Shown: positions 26,670-34,792 of the stretch, piece by piece
Layout of the letters: every line of letters starts with the position of its first letter
How positions within the stretch are numbered: position 1 is the first letter of the stretch
Origin: Anaerobutyricum hallii
GTDB lineage: Bacteria; Bacillota; Clostridia; Lachnospirales; Lachnospiraceae
Assembly (NCBI RefSeq): GCF_900209925.1
Contig: NZ_LT907978.1
Location: 927,219-991,218 of the forward strand
Direction: 5' to 3'
Length of the DNA: 64,000 nt
Translations under genes and position numbers: made by a program
The notes under the pieces: model-generated
Seen by the model: the letters and a program-made list of their open reading frames with translations, nothing else
Database searches by the model: none
What the model was told of the DNA's origin: nothing

Positions 26670-28556
26670 ATGAGGATTCATAACAGAGAAGAGTTAAGCA
26701 AGATTCGTGAGATGGCAGCAGGTAAAGTTTCTTCAACGAAGTGCCGTATTTTGATTTGTGCAGGAACAGGATGTTTAGCCGGTGGTTCAGGTGAGATTTA
26801 TGAGAAAATGTGTGAACTTACAAAGGATTGCAAAGATGTTGATGTTGAATTTGGACCAGAAATCGCACATGGAAGTGAACATCCAGTTGCAGTGAAGAGA
26901 AGCGGTTGTCATGGCTTTTGTGAGATGGGACCGCTGATGAGAATTGAACCGCTTGGTATTCTTTATACGAAAGTAAAACTAGAAGACTGCGAAGAGATTT
27001 TTGAAAGAACGATAAAGCATGGAAATATTATCCACCATCTTTTATATAAGCAGGATGGTGTTGAATATCCAAAGCAGGAAGAGATTCCATTTTATAAGAA
27101 ACAGACCCGTCTGGTACTTAAAAATTGTGGACATATTGATGCAGAACATATAGAAGAATATATTGCAGTTGGCGGATATCAGGCATTTGCAAAGGTATTG
27201 TTTGAACAAACACCGGATGACGTAATTGAGACGATTTTAGAATCAAATCTGCGAGGTCGTGGAGGCGGTGGTTTCCAGACAGGATATAAGTGGAAACAGG
27301 TTGCAAGACAGCAGGAGAAAACACGTTATATTGTATGTAATGGTGATGAAGGAGATCCGGGAGCATTTATGGACAGAAGTATCATGGAAGGTGACCCTCA
27401 TAAAATGATAGAAGGTATGCTGATTGCAGCTTATGCAGTAGGGGCACAGGAAGGATATATTTATGTACGTGCAGAATACCCGCTTGCAATCAGTCGTCTT
27501 CGCCTAGCAATTTCACAGGCAGAGGAAAGTGGACTTCTTGGAGAGAACATTCTTGGAACAGATTTTTCTTTCCACTTACATATTAACAGGGGAGCAGGAG
27601 CTTTTGTATGTGGTGAAGGAAGTGCACTCACTGCATCTATTGAAGGTAAAAGAGGGATGCCGCGAGTAAAACCTCCAAGAACGGTAGAACAGGGATTGTT
27701 CGCAAAGCCAACCGTATTAAATAATGTTGAGACTTTTGCCAATGTTCCGATGATTATTGATAAAGGTGCAGCATGGTATCGGAGTATCGGGCCGGAAAAG
27801 AGTCCCGGAACGAAAGCATTTGCTCTTACAGGAAGTGTAAAAAATACAGGATTGATAGAGGTACCGATGGGAACTTCTTTGCGGGAAGTAATCTATGATA
27901 TCGGTGGTGGAATTAAAGGAGATGCACATTTTAAAGCAGTCCAGATTGGAGGACCGTCCGGCGGATGTCTCATCACACCACATTTAGATGTCAGCCTTGA
28001 TTTTGATTCCTTAAAGAAAATGGGAGCGATGATTGGTTCAGGAGGTCTTGTAGTTATGGACGATAAGACCTGTATGGTAGAAGTTGCCCGTTTCTTTATG
28101 AATTTTACGCAGAATGAAAGCTGTGGTAAATGTGTTCCATGCCGCGAGGGAACAAAACGAATGCTTGAAATACTGGAAAAGATTGTTGCCGGAAAGGGAA
28201 CACTTGAAGACTTAAATCTGCTTGATGAACTGGCTTCTATGATTACGGATACAGCACTGTGCGGACTTGGAAAGAGTGCAGCACTTCCGGTTATGAGTAC
28301 ACTTCGTCTTTTCCGTAAGGAATATGAAGAACATGTTGTCGATAAAAAATGTGCAGCAAAGAACTGTACAGCATTACGTCGTTTTGTTATCAGTCCGGAA
28401 CGTTGTAAAGGATGTTCAAAATGTGCAAGAAACTGTCCGGTTGGCGCAATCAGCGGACAGATTAAAAAGCCGTATGTTATTGATGACAGTATCTGTATTA
28501 AATGTGGTGCCTGTGAGAGTGCCTGTGCATTCCACGCAATTCATATAGAAGCATAG
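26670..28556 (+). CDS. hydB: NuoF-like flavin/iron-sulfur subunit of NAD-linked [FeFe] hydrogenase
   Basis: This 628-residue protein has, in order, a thioredoxin-like [2Fe-2S] domain (Cys30 and Cys35, then SGCHGFCEMGP), the FMN loop LRGRGGGGFQTGYKWK, the NADH loop CNGDEGDPGAFMDR, the [4Fe-4S] site ESCGKCVPCREG, and a C-terminal 2x[4Fe-4S] ferredoxin domain (CKGCSKCARNCPVGA and CIKCGACESACAFHA). This layout is that of HydB, the site where NAD(H) and ferredoxin electrons meet. It is the middle gene of a three-gene operon. Confidence 0.93.
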   Translation: MRIHNREELSKIREMAAGKVSSTKCRILICAGTGCLAGGSGEIYEKMCELTKDCKDVDVEFGPEIAHGSEHPVAVKRSGCHGFCEMGPLMRIEPLGILYTKVKLEDCEEIFERTIKHGNIIHHLLYKQDGVEYPKQEEIPFYKKQTRLVLKNCGHIDAEHIEEYIAVGGYQAFAKVLFEQTPDDVIETILESNLRGRGGGGFQTGYKWKQVARQQEKTRYIVCNGDEGDPGAFMDRSIMEGDPHKMIEGMLIAAYAVGAQEGYIYVRAEYPLAISRLRLAISQAEESGLLGENILGTDFSFHLHINRGAGAFVCGEGSALTASIEGKRGMPRVKPPRTVEQGLFAKPTVLNNVETFANVPMIIDKGAAWYRSIGPEKSPGTKAFALTGSVKNTGLIEVPMGTSLREVIYDIGGGIKGDAHFKAVQIGGPSGGCLITPHLDVSLDFDSLKKMGAMIGSGGLVVMDDKTCMVEVARFFMNFTQNESCGKCVPCREGTKRMLEILEKIVAGKGTLEDLNLLDELASMITDTALCGLGKSAALPVMSTLRLFRKEYEEHVVDKKCAAKNCTALRRFVISPERCKGCSKCARNCPVGAISGQIKKPYVIDDSICIKCGACESACAFHAIHIEA

Positions 28557-28568
28557 GAGGGGAAAGCA

Positions 28569-30257
28569 ATGAAATATATGACAATTAATAATAGAAAAGT
28601 TGCATTTGATGATGAAAAAAATGTGCTTTCTGTTATCAGAAAAGCGGGAATTAATCTGCCGACATTCTGTTATCATTCTGAACTTTCTACTTATGGCGCC
28701 TGCCGTATGTGTGTGGTAGAAGATGATAGAGGGAAGATCTTTGCTTCTTGTTCCGAGGTGCCAAGAGACGGCATGGTGATCTATACGAATACACCAAAGC
28801 TGCAGCATCATCGAAAGATGATTTTAGAGCTGATGCTTTCTGCACATTGCAGAGAGTGTACAACCTGTAAGAAGAATGGAGACTGTACATTACAGAATCT
28901 TGCAAAACAGCTTGGAGTCAGCTACATACGTTTTGAAAATAATAAACCACAGATTCCGATTGATGAAAGCTCAGATTGTATAGTTATTGATAAAAATAAA
29001 TGTATTCTCTGCGGAGACTGTGTAAGAACTTGTGAGGAGATTCAAGGATTAGGTATTTTAGAGTTTGCCTATCGCGGCTCTAAGATGCAGGTTATGCCGG
29101 CATTTGATCGAAAAATGGCAGAAACAGCCTGTGTTGGCTGTGGACAGTGTCGTGTCGTATGCCCGACAGGCGCTATAACGATCAAGCATAACATTCATCC
29201 GGTATGGGAGGCGCTTGCTGATAAAAACACAAGAGTTGTTGTGCAGATTGCTCCGGCAGTTCGTGTAGCTGTTGGTGATAAATTTGGTATACCAAAAGGG
29301 GAAAATTCTCTTGGAAAGCTTGTGGCAGCACTTCGAAGAATGGGATTTGATGAAATATATGATACAGATTTCGGTGCAGATCTTACGATTATGGAAGAAT
29401 CAAAAGAATTTTTAGAAAGAGTGAAGTCAGGAGAAAAATTACCATTGTTCACATCCTGCTGCCCTGCATGGGTAAAGTTTTGCGAGCAGAAATATCCGGA
29501 GTTACGCGAAAATATCTCCACCTGCCGTTCTCCACAGCAGATGTTTGGAGCGGTATTAAAAGAAGAAGCGCGGAATAATAAAGAAGATAGCAGAAAAACG
29601 ATTGTTGTTTCAATTATGCCATGTACTGCGAAAAAAGCAGAAATCCTCCGCCCAGAACATAAGACAGAAGGAGAGCAGGATGTAGATTTCGTATTGACAA
29701 CAACAGAAATCATCCGAATGATAAAAGAGGCAGGAATTGATCTGACACAGATGCCATGGGAAGCAATGGATATGCCATTTGGATTATCATCAGGAGCCGG
29801 TGTTATCTTTGGTGTAACTGGTGGTGTAACAGAAGCAGTCCTTCGTCGCTTGGTAGCAGATAGCGGAATGGAAGCCTTAAATGAAATTAAATTCACTGGT
29901 ATTCGTGGAACAAAAGGGATAAAAGAATCTATTATTCCATATGGAGACAGACAGCTTAAGATTGCTGTAGTCAGTGGACTGAAAAATGCAGATGAACTTA
30001 TCCAGAAAATAAAAAGTGGTGAAGCACAATATGACTTTGTAGAAGTCATGGCATGTAGAAGAGGCTGTATGGCAGGCGGCGGACAGCCAGTACCAATCGG
30101 CCCAAGAACCAAAGCAGCAAGATTTGAGGGATTATACCGCATTGACGATGCGGCACAGATAAAACGTTCTAATGATAATCCAATCGTAGGAGAACTTTAC
30201 GAAGGACTCCTTAAAGGAAAAGAACATAAGCTGCTTCACAATAATACTGATTTGTAG
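28569..30257 (+). CDS. hydA: [FeFe] hydrogenase catalytic subunit
   Basis: This 562-residue protein has an N-terminal [2Fe-2S] domain (Cys34, Cys45, Cys48, Cys61), a His/Cys cluster site (HCRECTTCKKNGDC), two [4Fe-4S] motifs (CILCGDCVRTC and CVGCGQCRVVC), and the three H-cluster motifs: TSCCPAW (295-301), MPCTAKKAE (350-358) and EVMACRRGCMAGGGQP. The third reads ACRRGC where most described enzymes have ACPGGC. It makes or consumes H2 and works with hydC and hydB. The last codons and the TAG stop fall inside the left end of a repeat element (30249 onward), so the native C terminus may be altered by a few residues. Confidence 0.93.
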   Translation: MKYMTINNRKVAFDDEKNVLSVIRKAGINLPTFCYHSELSTYGACRMCVVEDDRGKIFASCSEVPRDGMVIYTNTPKLQHHRKMILELMLSAHCRECTTCKKNGDCTLQNLAKQLGVSYIRFENNKPQIPIDESSDCIVIDKNKCILCGDCVRTCEEIQGLGILEFAYRGSKMQVMPAFDRKMAETACVGCGQCRVVCPTGAITIKHNIHPVWEALADKNTRVVVQIAPAVRVAVGDKFGIPKGENSLGKLVAALRRMGFDEIYDTDFGADLTIMEESKEFLERVKSGEKLPLFTSCCPAWVKFCEQKYPELRENISTCRSPQQMFGAVLKEEARNNKEDSRKTIVVSIMPCTAKKAEILRPEHKTEGEQDVDFVLTTTEIIRMIKEAGIDLTQMPWEAMDMPFGLSSGAGVIFGVTGGVTEAVLRRLVADSGMEALNEIKFTGIRGTKGIKESIIPYGDRQLKIAVVSGLKNADELIQKIKSGEAQYDFVEVMACRRGCMAGGGQPVPIGPRTKAARFEGLYRIDDAAQIKRSNDNPIVGELYEGLLKGKEHKLLHNNTDL

Positions 30258-30270
30258 ATTTGATGTAGAC

Positions 30271-30387
30271 GAAAAAAGAAATAATACCCTATCCCATCTG
30301 CTCTGTAGTCGCTGTATTTAAGATGCGAATGAGCATCTTAAACACGCTCCCAAGCCGCATCTGGGATAGGGTATTATTTCTTTTTTC
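30271..30387. repeat. Family-1 hairpin, copy 1
   Basis: The outer arms are a perfect 26-bp inverted repeat (30271-30296 with 30362-30387); the middle of the left arm reads ATAATACCCTATCCCA. Inside are a conserved CTGCTCTGTAGTCGCTG block, a central 10-bp stem TTTAAGATGC/GCATCTTAAA, and CTCCCAAGCCGCAT. The A-rich 5' and T-rich 3' sides and its position just after hydA make it a likely terminator. Confidence 0.8.
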
Positions 30388-30895
30388 TGACTATTCTAAA
30401 TCCACAGTTTGGCAACATGGAATGTACCAGAAGGATATGACTTTCCGGAAAATTAAATTCTAAAGGGCTGACATTCAAAAATCCGCTGAAGAATCCACTT
30501 GTTTTTCCGAAGTTTTCGTTTTTTGAGGCAAAATGAAGCGTTTAGCGTAACGGAACAAAAGCAAACTTATAAAAATTCTCTTTTCTTGCCATAGTTTTCT
30601 TACAATTCAGCAAAGAGTTCTATTACAGTGGCTGTTTAATCTTATTCCGCAACTCAGTTAAAAAATAAGAGGCCTTGTCCAGAAATTTACGATTTTTATT
30701 CAGATAAAATCTTCGGAAGGAAAAAAATTTTATTAAGAGATGTCTTGTAGATGTGAAGTTATCTCACATCTGATGTAACTAAATTTCAAGTATATACAAC
30801 AATTTAAATGTAAATCCTTTAGAATTTAATTCCATGAAAAATCATAACCTTCTGGAAAATCCCCATTCTCGCCAATTGTGGATTTAGCATAGTCA

Positions 30896-31012
30896 GAGAA
30901 AAGAAAAAACAATATACCCCAGATGCGGCTTGGGAGCGTACTTAAGATGCGGATGAGCATCTTAAATACAGCGACTACAGAGCAGATGGGGTATATTGTT
31001 TTTTCTTTTCTC
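30896..31012. repeat. Family-1 hairpin, copy 2 (inverted)
   Basis: A perfect 26-bp inverted repeat (30896-30921 with 30987-31012). The middle of the stem reads AACAATATACCCCA, different from copy 1 but fully self-complementary. The inner blocks are the reverse complement of copy 1. It lies about 150 nt upstream of glgA. Confidence 0.8.
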
Positions 31013-31071
31013 GTCTATACGAAATCTACAAATCGGAATTGAATTTTTCGAGAATTTAAAACTTCCTTTAA

Positions 31072-31100
31072 TTGACTATAGTTGTGTTATTTGTTAAAAT
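31072..31100 (+). promoter_or_regulatory. Promoter of glgA
   Basis: TTGACT (31072-31077), a 17-nt spacer, and TAAAAT (31095-31100), located between the repeat element and glgA. Confidence 0.55.
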
Positions 31101-31166
31101 AATTATATAAAGTAAAGAGATAAAACATCAACGTGTGTATCATCATTTCATGGATTGGAGAGAGTT

Positions 31167-33134
31167 ATGAGTAAGAGAATCAATACCAAAAAAACAACTA
31201 TGAAAACTGTTTCAACAGAAATAAAGGATGCTGTTGAGAAAACAGAAGTTGTCTCAACAGCAGAGGAAAAGAAAAAGGCAGATAAGCCGAAAGAAGAGTC
31301 GAAGAAAAAGGCAGATAAGCCGAAAGAAGAGTCGAAGAAAAAGGCAGATGAGCCGAAAGAAGAGCCAAAGAAAAAGGCAGAAGAGCCAAAAGAAGAGCCA
31401 AAGGAAAAGACAGATAAGCCGAAAGAAGAGTCGAAGAAAAAGGTAGCTAAGTCTAAAACAGTGACAAGGAAAAGGGCAGTTCGTTCAAAGACTGTGACTG
31501 AGGAAAAAGTAGCGGAACCAAAAACTACGACCAAAAAGAAAACGGTTCGTTCTAAGGCTGCAACAAAGGAAAAAGCAGATGCAACAAAAGAAAAAATAGC
31601 TGAAATAGAGGAAAAAGCAGCTACTCCGAAGACGACAACTGAACAGAATATTCCGATGGAACAGCCGGATTTAGGACCAAGAAGAAGTGTTGCTTTTATT
31701 GGTTCAGAATGTTATCCATTTGTTAAGACTGGTGGACTCGGAGATGTAATGTCTGCTCTTCCAAAGGCTCTGGCAAAATTAAACCTGGATGTTAAGGTGA
31801 TTCTGCCAAGATATAAGTGTATTCCTCAGGAGTATCAGGAAAAGATGGAATACAGGGGCTCCTTCTATATGAATCTCTGCTCCGATGGAAAACAATATTA
31901 TGTAGGAATCATGGAGTATCAGGAAGATGGTGTTGTCTATGATTTTATAGATAATGATGAGTTTTTCTCCTGGGGCAATCCATATACGAATTTGATAGAC
32001 GATATACCGAAGTTCTGTTATTTTGCAAAAGCTTCGCTTGCTGCGCTCAATTATCTGGATTGGACTCCGGACGTAGTGCATTGTCATGACTGGCAGGCCG
32101 CTTTAGTACCTCTTTACTTAAGAACCAGCTTTAGTGATACAGATGTGGGACGTGCGATTGCAGTACTTACCATACATAATCTGCGATTCCAGGGTGTTTA
32201 TGATAGAAAAATGATTCAATATTGGTCAGGACTTCCTGATTATGTATTTAATAAGGATTGCCTGACACAGAACTGGCTTGATGCAAATATGTTAAAGGGT
32301 GGAATCGATTACTGCAATAAAGTTACAACCGTAAGTAATACCTATGCTGAGGAGATTCAGACAGAGGAGTATGGTGAAGGACTGGCAGAACATTTAAGAT
32401 ATCACCAAAATAAAATTTTAGGAATTGTGAATGGTATTGATACAGATATCTGGAATCCGGCAACCGATAAGCTGTTGGCATCTAATTATGATGCAGAATC
32501 AGTGATAAAGAATAAAAAAGTGAACAAAAAGGCACTTCAGGAAGCGTTAGGCTTAGATGTAGATGAGAATAAGATGGTAATTGGACTGATTTCCCGTCTT
32601 ACAAACCAGAAAGGGCTTGATTTAGTGAATGACGTAATTCCAGGTATCATGGATGGAAATACACAGGTAGTTGTTCTTGGTACAGGTGATTCTCAGTATG
32701 AGGACACATTCCGCTACTATGAAAATAAATACAAAGGTAGTTTTTGTGCGTATATTGCCTACAATGAAAATGTGGCTCATAACATTTATGCAGGATGCGA
32801 TGCACTTTTAGTTCCATCAAGGTTTGAACCATGTGGACTTACCCAGCTTATATCTATGAGATATGGTGCAGTTCCGATTGTCAGAGAAACAGGAGGTCTC
32901 AAGGATACTGTTCAGCCTTACAATGTATTTGAAAATACAGGCAATGGTTTTACATTTGACAGATATGAAAGTGGCCTTCTTTACGATGCGATCAATAGAG
33001 CTAAGACTCTTTATTTCGAGAATAGAAAATGCTGGGATGATATGGTGATTCGTGATATGAATAAAGATGTATCCTGGGAAAAGAGTGCAAAACAGTACAA
33101 AGATATGTATGTAGGATTAACCCCAAGATATTAA
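31167..33134 (+). CDS. glgA: Glycogen synthase with a long Lys/Glu/Pro-rich N-terminal repeat extension
   Basis: This 655-residue protein ends in a normal GT5 starch/glycogen synthase (about 173-655): SVAFIGSECYPFVKTGGLGD with the ADP-glucose KTGGL motif at 187-191, VVHCHDWQAALVP, and the C-terminal SRFEPCGLTQLISMRYG. It adds glucose from ADP-glucose to glycogen. The first 170 residues are not part of the enzyme family: they are low-complexity, with tandem KPKEESKKKAD-type units (about 35-95) followed by Lys/Thr/Val-rich sequence. I use ATG 31167 after GGAGAG; an upstream in-frame TTG at 31155 overlaps that RBS. No other glg gene is adjacent. Confidence 0.9.
   Translation: MSKRINTKKTTMKTVSTEIKDAVEKTEVVSTAEEKKKADKPKEESKKKADKPKEESKKKADEPKEEPKKKAEEPKEEPKEKTDKPKEESKKKVAKSKTVTRKRAVRSKTVTEEKVAEPKTTTKKKTVRSKAATKEKADATKEKIAEIEEKAATPKTTTEQNIPMEQPDLGPRRSVAFIGSECYPFVKTGGLGDVMSALPKALAKLNLDVKVILPRYKCIPQEYQEKMEYRGSFYMNLCSDGKQYYVGIMEYQEDGVVYDFIDNDEFFSWGNPYTNLIDDIPKFCYFAKASLAALNYLDWTPDVVHCHDWQAALVPLYLRTSFSDTDVGRAIAVLTIHNLRFQGVYDRKMIQYWSGLPDYVFNKDCLTQNWLDANMLKGGIDYCNKVTTVSNTYAEEIQTEEYGEGLAEHLRYHQNKILGIVNGIDTDIWNPATDKLLASNYDAESVIKNKKVNKKALQEALGLDVDENKMVIGLISRLTNQKGLDLVNDVIPGIMDGNTQVVVLGTGDSQYEDTFRYYENKYKGSFCAYIAYNENVAHNIYAGCDALLVPSRFEPCGLTQLISMRYGAVPIVRETGGLKDTVQPYNVFENTGNGFTFDRYESGLLYDAINRAKTLYFENRKCWDDMVIRDMNKDVSWEKSAKQYKDMYVGLTPRY
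31277..31445. repeat. In-frame tandem repeat encoding the charged N-terminal tail of glgA
   Basis: About five 30-33-bp units based on AAGCCGAAAGAAGAGTCGAA followed by AAAAAGGCAGAT. The repeats keep the frame and vary between K-P-K-E-E-S and E-P-K-E-E-P. They also create spurious open frames on the opposite strand. Confidence 0.75.
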
Positions 33135-33139
33135 TTACT

Positions 33140-33420
33140 GATTTGTAGATTTGGTAATAGACGAAAAAAGAAAAAGTGATATATCCCATCTGCTCTGTAG
33201 TCGCTGTAGTTAAGATGCTCATCTGCATCTTAACTATGCTCCCAAGCCGCATTTGGGATATATCACTTTTTCTTTTTTCTGGCTATTCTAAATCTACAGT
33301 TGGGCAACGTGGAATGTACCAGAAGGATATGACTTTCCAGAAAATTAAAGTCTAAAGGATTGACGCATTTCTTCTGGGGATTTTACCCAAATAAAAATCG
33401 TAGATTTCTGGACAACCCCC
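33140..33420. repeat. Single family-1 unit with flank (half element)
   Basis: It starts with GATTTGTAGATTT (33140-33152) only 5 nt after the glgA stop and contains a family-1 hairpin at 33163-33279. Downstream sequence (GGCAACGTGGAATGTACC and AGAAGGATATGACTTTCC) is shared with element 1 at about 30410-30450. It ends near AAAATCGTAGATTTCTGGAC. No inverted partner unit follows. Confidence 0.65.
33163..33279. repeat. Family-1 hairpin, copy 3
   Basis: A perfect 26-bp inverted repeat (33163-33188 with 33254-33279) with a private middle AAAGTGATATATCCCA. The central stem is GTTAAGATGC/GCATCTTAAC, where copies 1 and 4 have T and A at the closing pair. It is probably the glgA terminator. Confidence 0.8.
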
Positions 33421-33442
33421 TTTATTTTCTCCACACAAAAAC

Positions 33443-33611
33443 CTGATTTCATCTGGCGCCAAAGAACAGAAAAGCAGAAACTTTATATAGAATAAAATGT
33501 GATGTCGGAGCAAATAAAAATGCCGGCTAGGCATTTTCTATGCCGCGACTATCTTCACATTTTATTCTATATAAAGTTTCTGCTTTTCGTTTCTTTAGTC
33601 TATCAAATCAG
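33443..33611. repeat. Family-2 169-nt hairpin repeat, copy 1
   Basis: Bounded by CTGATTT and AAATCAG. The main stem pairs CAGAAACTTTATATAGAATA plus AAATGTGA with the matching inverse at about 33555-33582, and an apical stem AAAATGCC/GGCATTTT lies inside. A second copy of identical length lies at 59579-59747. Immediately follows the family-1 half element. Confidence 0.75.
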
Positions 33612-33632
33612 GCTTGTTTCTTTTTTTGTATC

Positions 33633-33661
33633 TTGACAAATAACTCCCTTTTAGCTATAAT
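33633..33661 (+). promoter_or_regulatory. Consensus promoter of the amino acid ABC transporter
   Basis: TTGACA (33633-33638), a 17-nt spacer, and TATAAT (33656-33661): a perfect sigma-A consensus. The start codon of the binding protein is 66 nt downstream. Confidence 0.85.
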
Positions 33662-33726
33662 ACTTTAGTGTAGTGCATTGATAAAACTACGCAGAGATTA
33701 TAAGGGAAAGAAAAAGGAGAGATACT

Positions 33727-34593
33727 ATGAAAAAGATAATTGCTATGCTTTTAGTTCTCGTAATGAGCGTTACAGGATTAGTTGGATGTGGTTCTTCTAA
33801 TAAGAGTGGCAGCGAAGCTGGTTCTACAAGTACAAGTTCTGATTCTGATTGGGCTTATATTCAGGGAAAGGGCAAGCTTACAGTTGGTATTACATTATTT
33901 GCACCGATGAATTATTATAATGAAAAGAATGAGCTTGTTGGTTTTGATACAGAGATGGCACAGGCTGTGGCAAAGAAGCTTGGCATTGATGTAGAATTTA
34001 GTGAAATTAACTGGGATTCTAAAGAGGTAGAGTTAAACTCTAAGAATATTGATTGTCTTTGGAATGGAATGTGTATTACCGAAGAGAGAAAGCAGAATAT
34101 GAGTGTTTCTGATCCATATCTTTACAATACACAAGCTATGGTAATGAAGAAGAGCAGAGAAAAAGAAATCATGAAGAGTGTAAAAGGTCTTACTGTTACA
34201 GCAGAACAGGGTTCTACTGGTGAAGGTAAGATTGACGGTTCTATTGCCGATGATGATACAGTAAAGGTTTCTGCTAAGGATTACTTTAAAGATGCGAACT
34301 ATGTAGCTTCTGATTCTATGGCTAAGGCTCTCATGGAAGTAAAATCAGGAACAGCAGATGTTGCTTTAGTTGACAGTGTATGTGCTCTTGGTATGGTTGG
34401 CGAAGGAACAGATTATGAAGATTTAGTTATCAACATGGATAATAACTTTGGTCAGCAGGAATATGGTATCGCATTCCGTAAGGGCAGCGATGTGACAGAA
34501 AAGGTAAATCAGGCAATCAAAGAACTTTATGAAGATGGAACGGTAGATACGATTGCTAAGAAATACGATTTACAGGATATGTTGATTAAATAA
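33727..34593 (+). CDS. Polar amino acid ABC transporter substrate-binding lipoprotein
   Basis: This 288-residue protein has a lipoprotein signal (MKKIIAMLLVLVMSVTGLVGC, lipid attachment at Cys21), a Ser/Gly-rich linker, and a family-3 periplasmic-binding fold (KGKLTVGITLFAPMNYYNE, LVGFDTEMAQAVAKKLGID, DCLWNGMCITEER). It captures a polar amino acid outside the membrane and delivers it to the permease encoded next. The ligand cannot be read from the sequence. It lies behind a perfect promoter and is separated from the permease by stem-loops, which fits excess production of the binding protein. Confidence 0.92.
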   Translation: MKKIIAMLLVLVMSVTGLVGCGSSNKSGSEAGSTSTSSDSDWAYIQGKGKLTVGITLFAPMNYYNEKNELVGFDTEMAQAVAKKLGIDVEFSEINWDSKEVELNSKNIDCLWNGMCITEERKQNMSVSDPYLYNTQAMVMKKSREKEIMKSVKGLTVTAEQGSTGEGKIDGSIADDDTVKVSAKDYFKDANYVASDSMAKALMEVKSGTADVALVDSVCALGMVGEGTDYEDLVINMDNNFGQQEYGIAFRKGSDVTEKVNQAIKELYEDGTVDTIAKKYDLQDMLIK

Positions 34594-34595
34594 CT

Positions 34596-34619
34596 GCTTC
34601 TATGGTATGATATAGAAGC
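34596..34619 (+). repeat. Stem-loop just after the binding-protein gene
   Basis: GCTTCTAT (34596-34603) pairs with ATAGAAGC (34612-34619). There is no T-tract. It could protect the 3' end of the binding-protein mRNA. Confidence 0.4.
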
Positions 34620-34647
34620 TGTATAAGCTTCGTATGAATACATATAA

Positions 34648-34704
34648 AAGAATCCGGGATTTCAGTATCTTTTAAAGGAAAAAGGACAGAAAGACCGGAT
34701 TCTT
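34648..34704 (+). terminator. Possible attenuator between binding protein and permease genes
   Basis: AAGAATCCGG (34648-34657) pairs with CCGGATTCTT (34695-34704) across a 37-nt loop, followed by GTTGTGGTTT. It may give partial termination. Confidence 0.4.
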
Positions 34705-34721
34705 GTTGTGGTTTCAGCCGG

Positions 34722-34756
34722 GCATCTCGCAGTAAGAATGCTGAGGTATTCTTAAA
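34722..34756. repeat. Short dispersed palindromic repeat, copy 2
   Basis: GCATCTCGCAGTAAGAATGC followed by TGAGGTATTCTTAAA. It is related to 5494-5529 and 36284-36316. Confidence 0.55.
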
Positions 34757-34792
34757 ATTATTTAAAATATATGAAGAAAGAAGGATAAGATT

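Larger units (their letters stand above)
30249..31034. mobile_element. Composite hairpin element 1 (two family-1 units head-to-head)
   Basis: A non-coding 786-bp element. The ends are inverted: GATTTGTAGATTT at 30249-30261 is the exact inverse of 31022-31034, and the similarity continues into GTAGACGAAAAAAG. A large hairpin unit lies at each end (30271-30387 and 30896-31012). The interior holds a block at 30518-30580 (GAGG, AAATGAAG, TTTAGCGTAACGGAAC) that recurs at 53365-53425. No reading frame of note is present. It resembles a non-autonomous (MITE-like) element. I do not recognise a named family. Confidence 0.65.

Noticed and set aside
29195-30142. Long minus-strand open frame (315 codons) opposite hydA
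   Set aside because: It overlaps a gene with clear H-cluster motifs, has no RBS or family resemblance, and mirrors its codon pattern.
30255-31040. CRISPR array or riboswitch as explanation for the repeated sequence between hydA and glgA
   Set aside because: Units are large, inverted and few, with no regular spacers or cas genes. They also lie after genes rather than only in leaders.
31148-31534. Open frames on the other strand and in the +1 frame across the glgA tail (Ser/Phe-rich and Lys/Arg-rich)
   Set aside because: They are artefacts of the tandem repeat, which keeps all frames open. Only the frame continuous with GT5 is supported.
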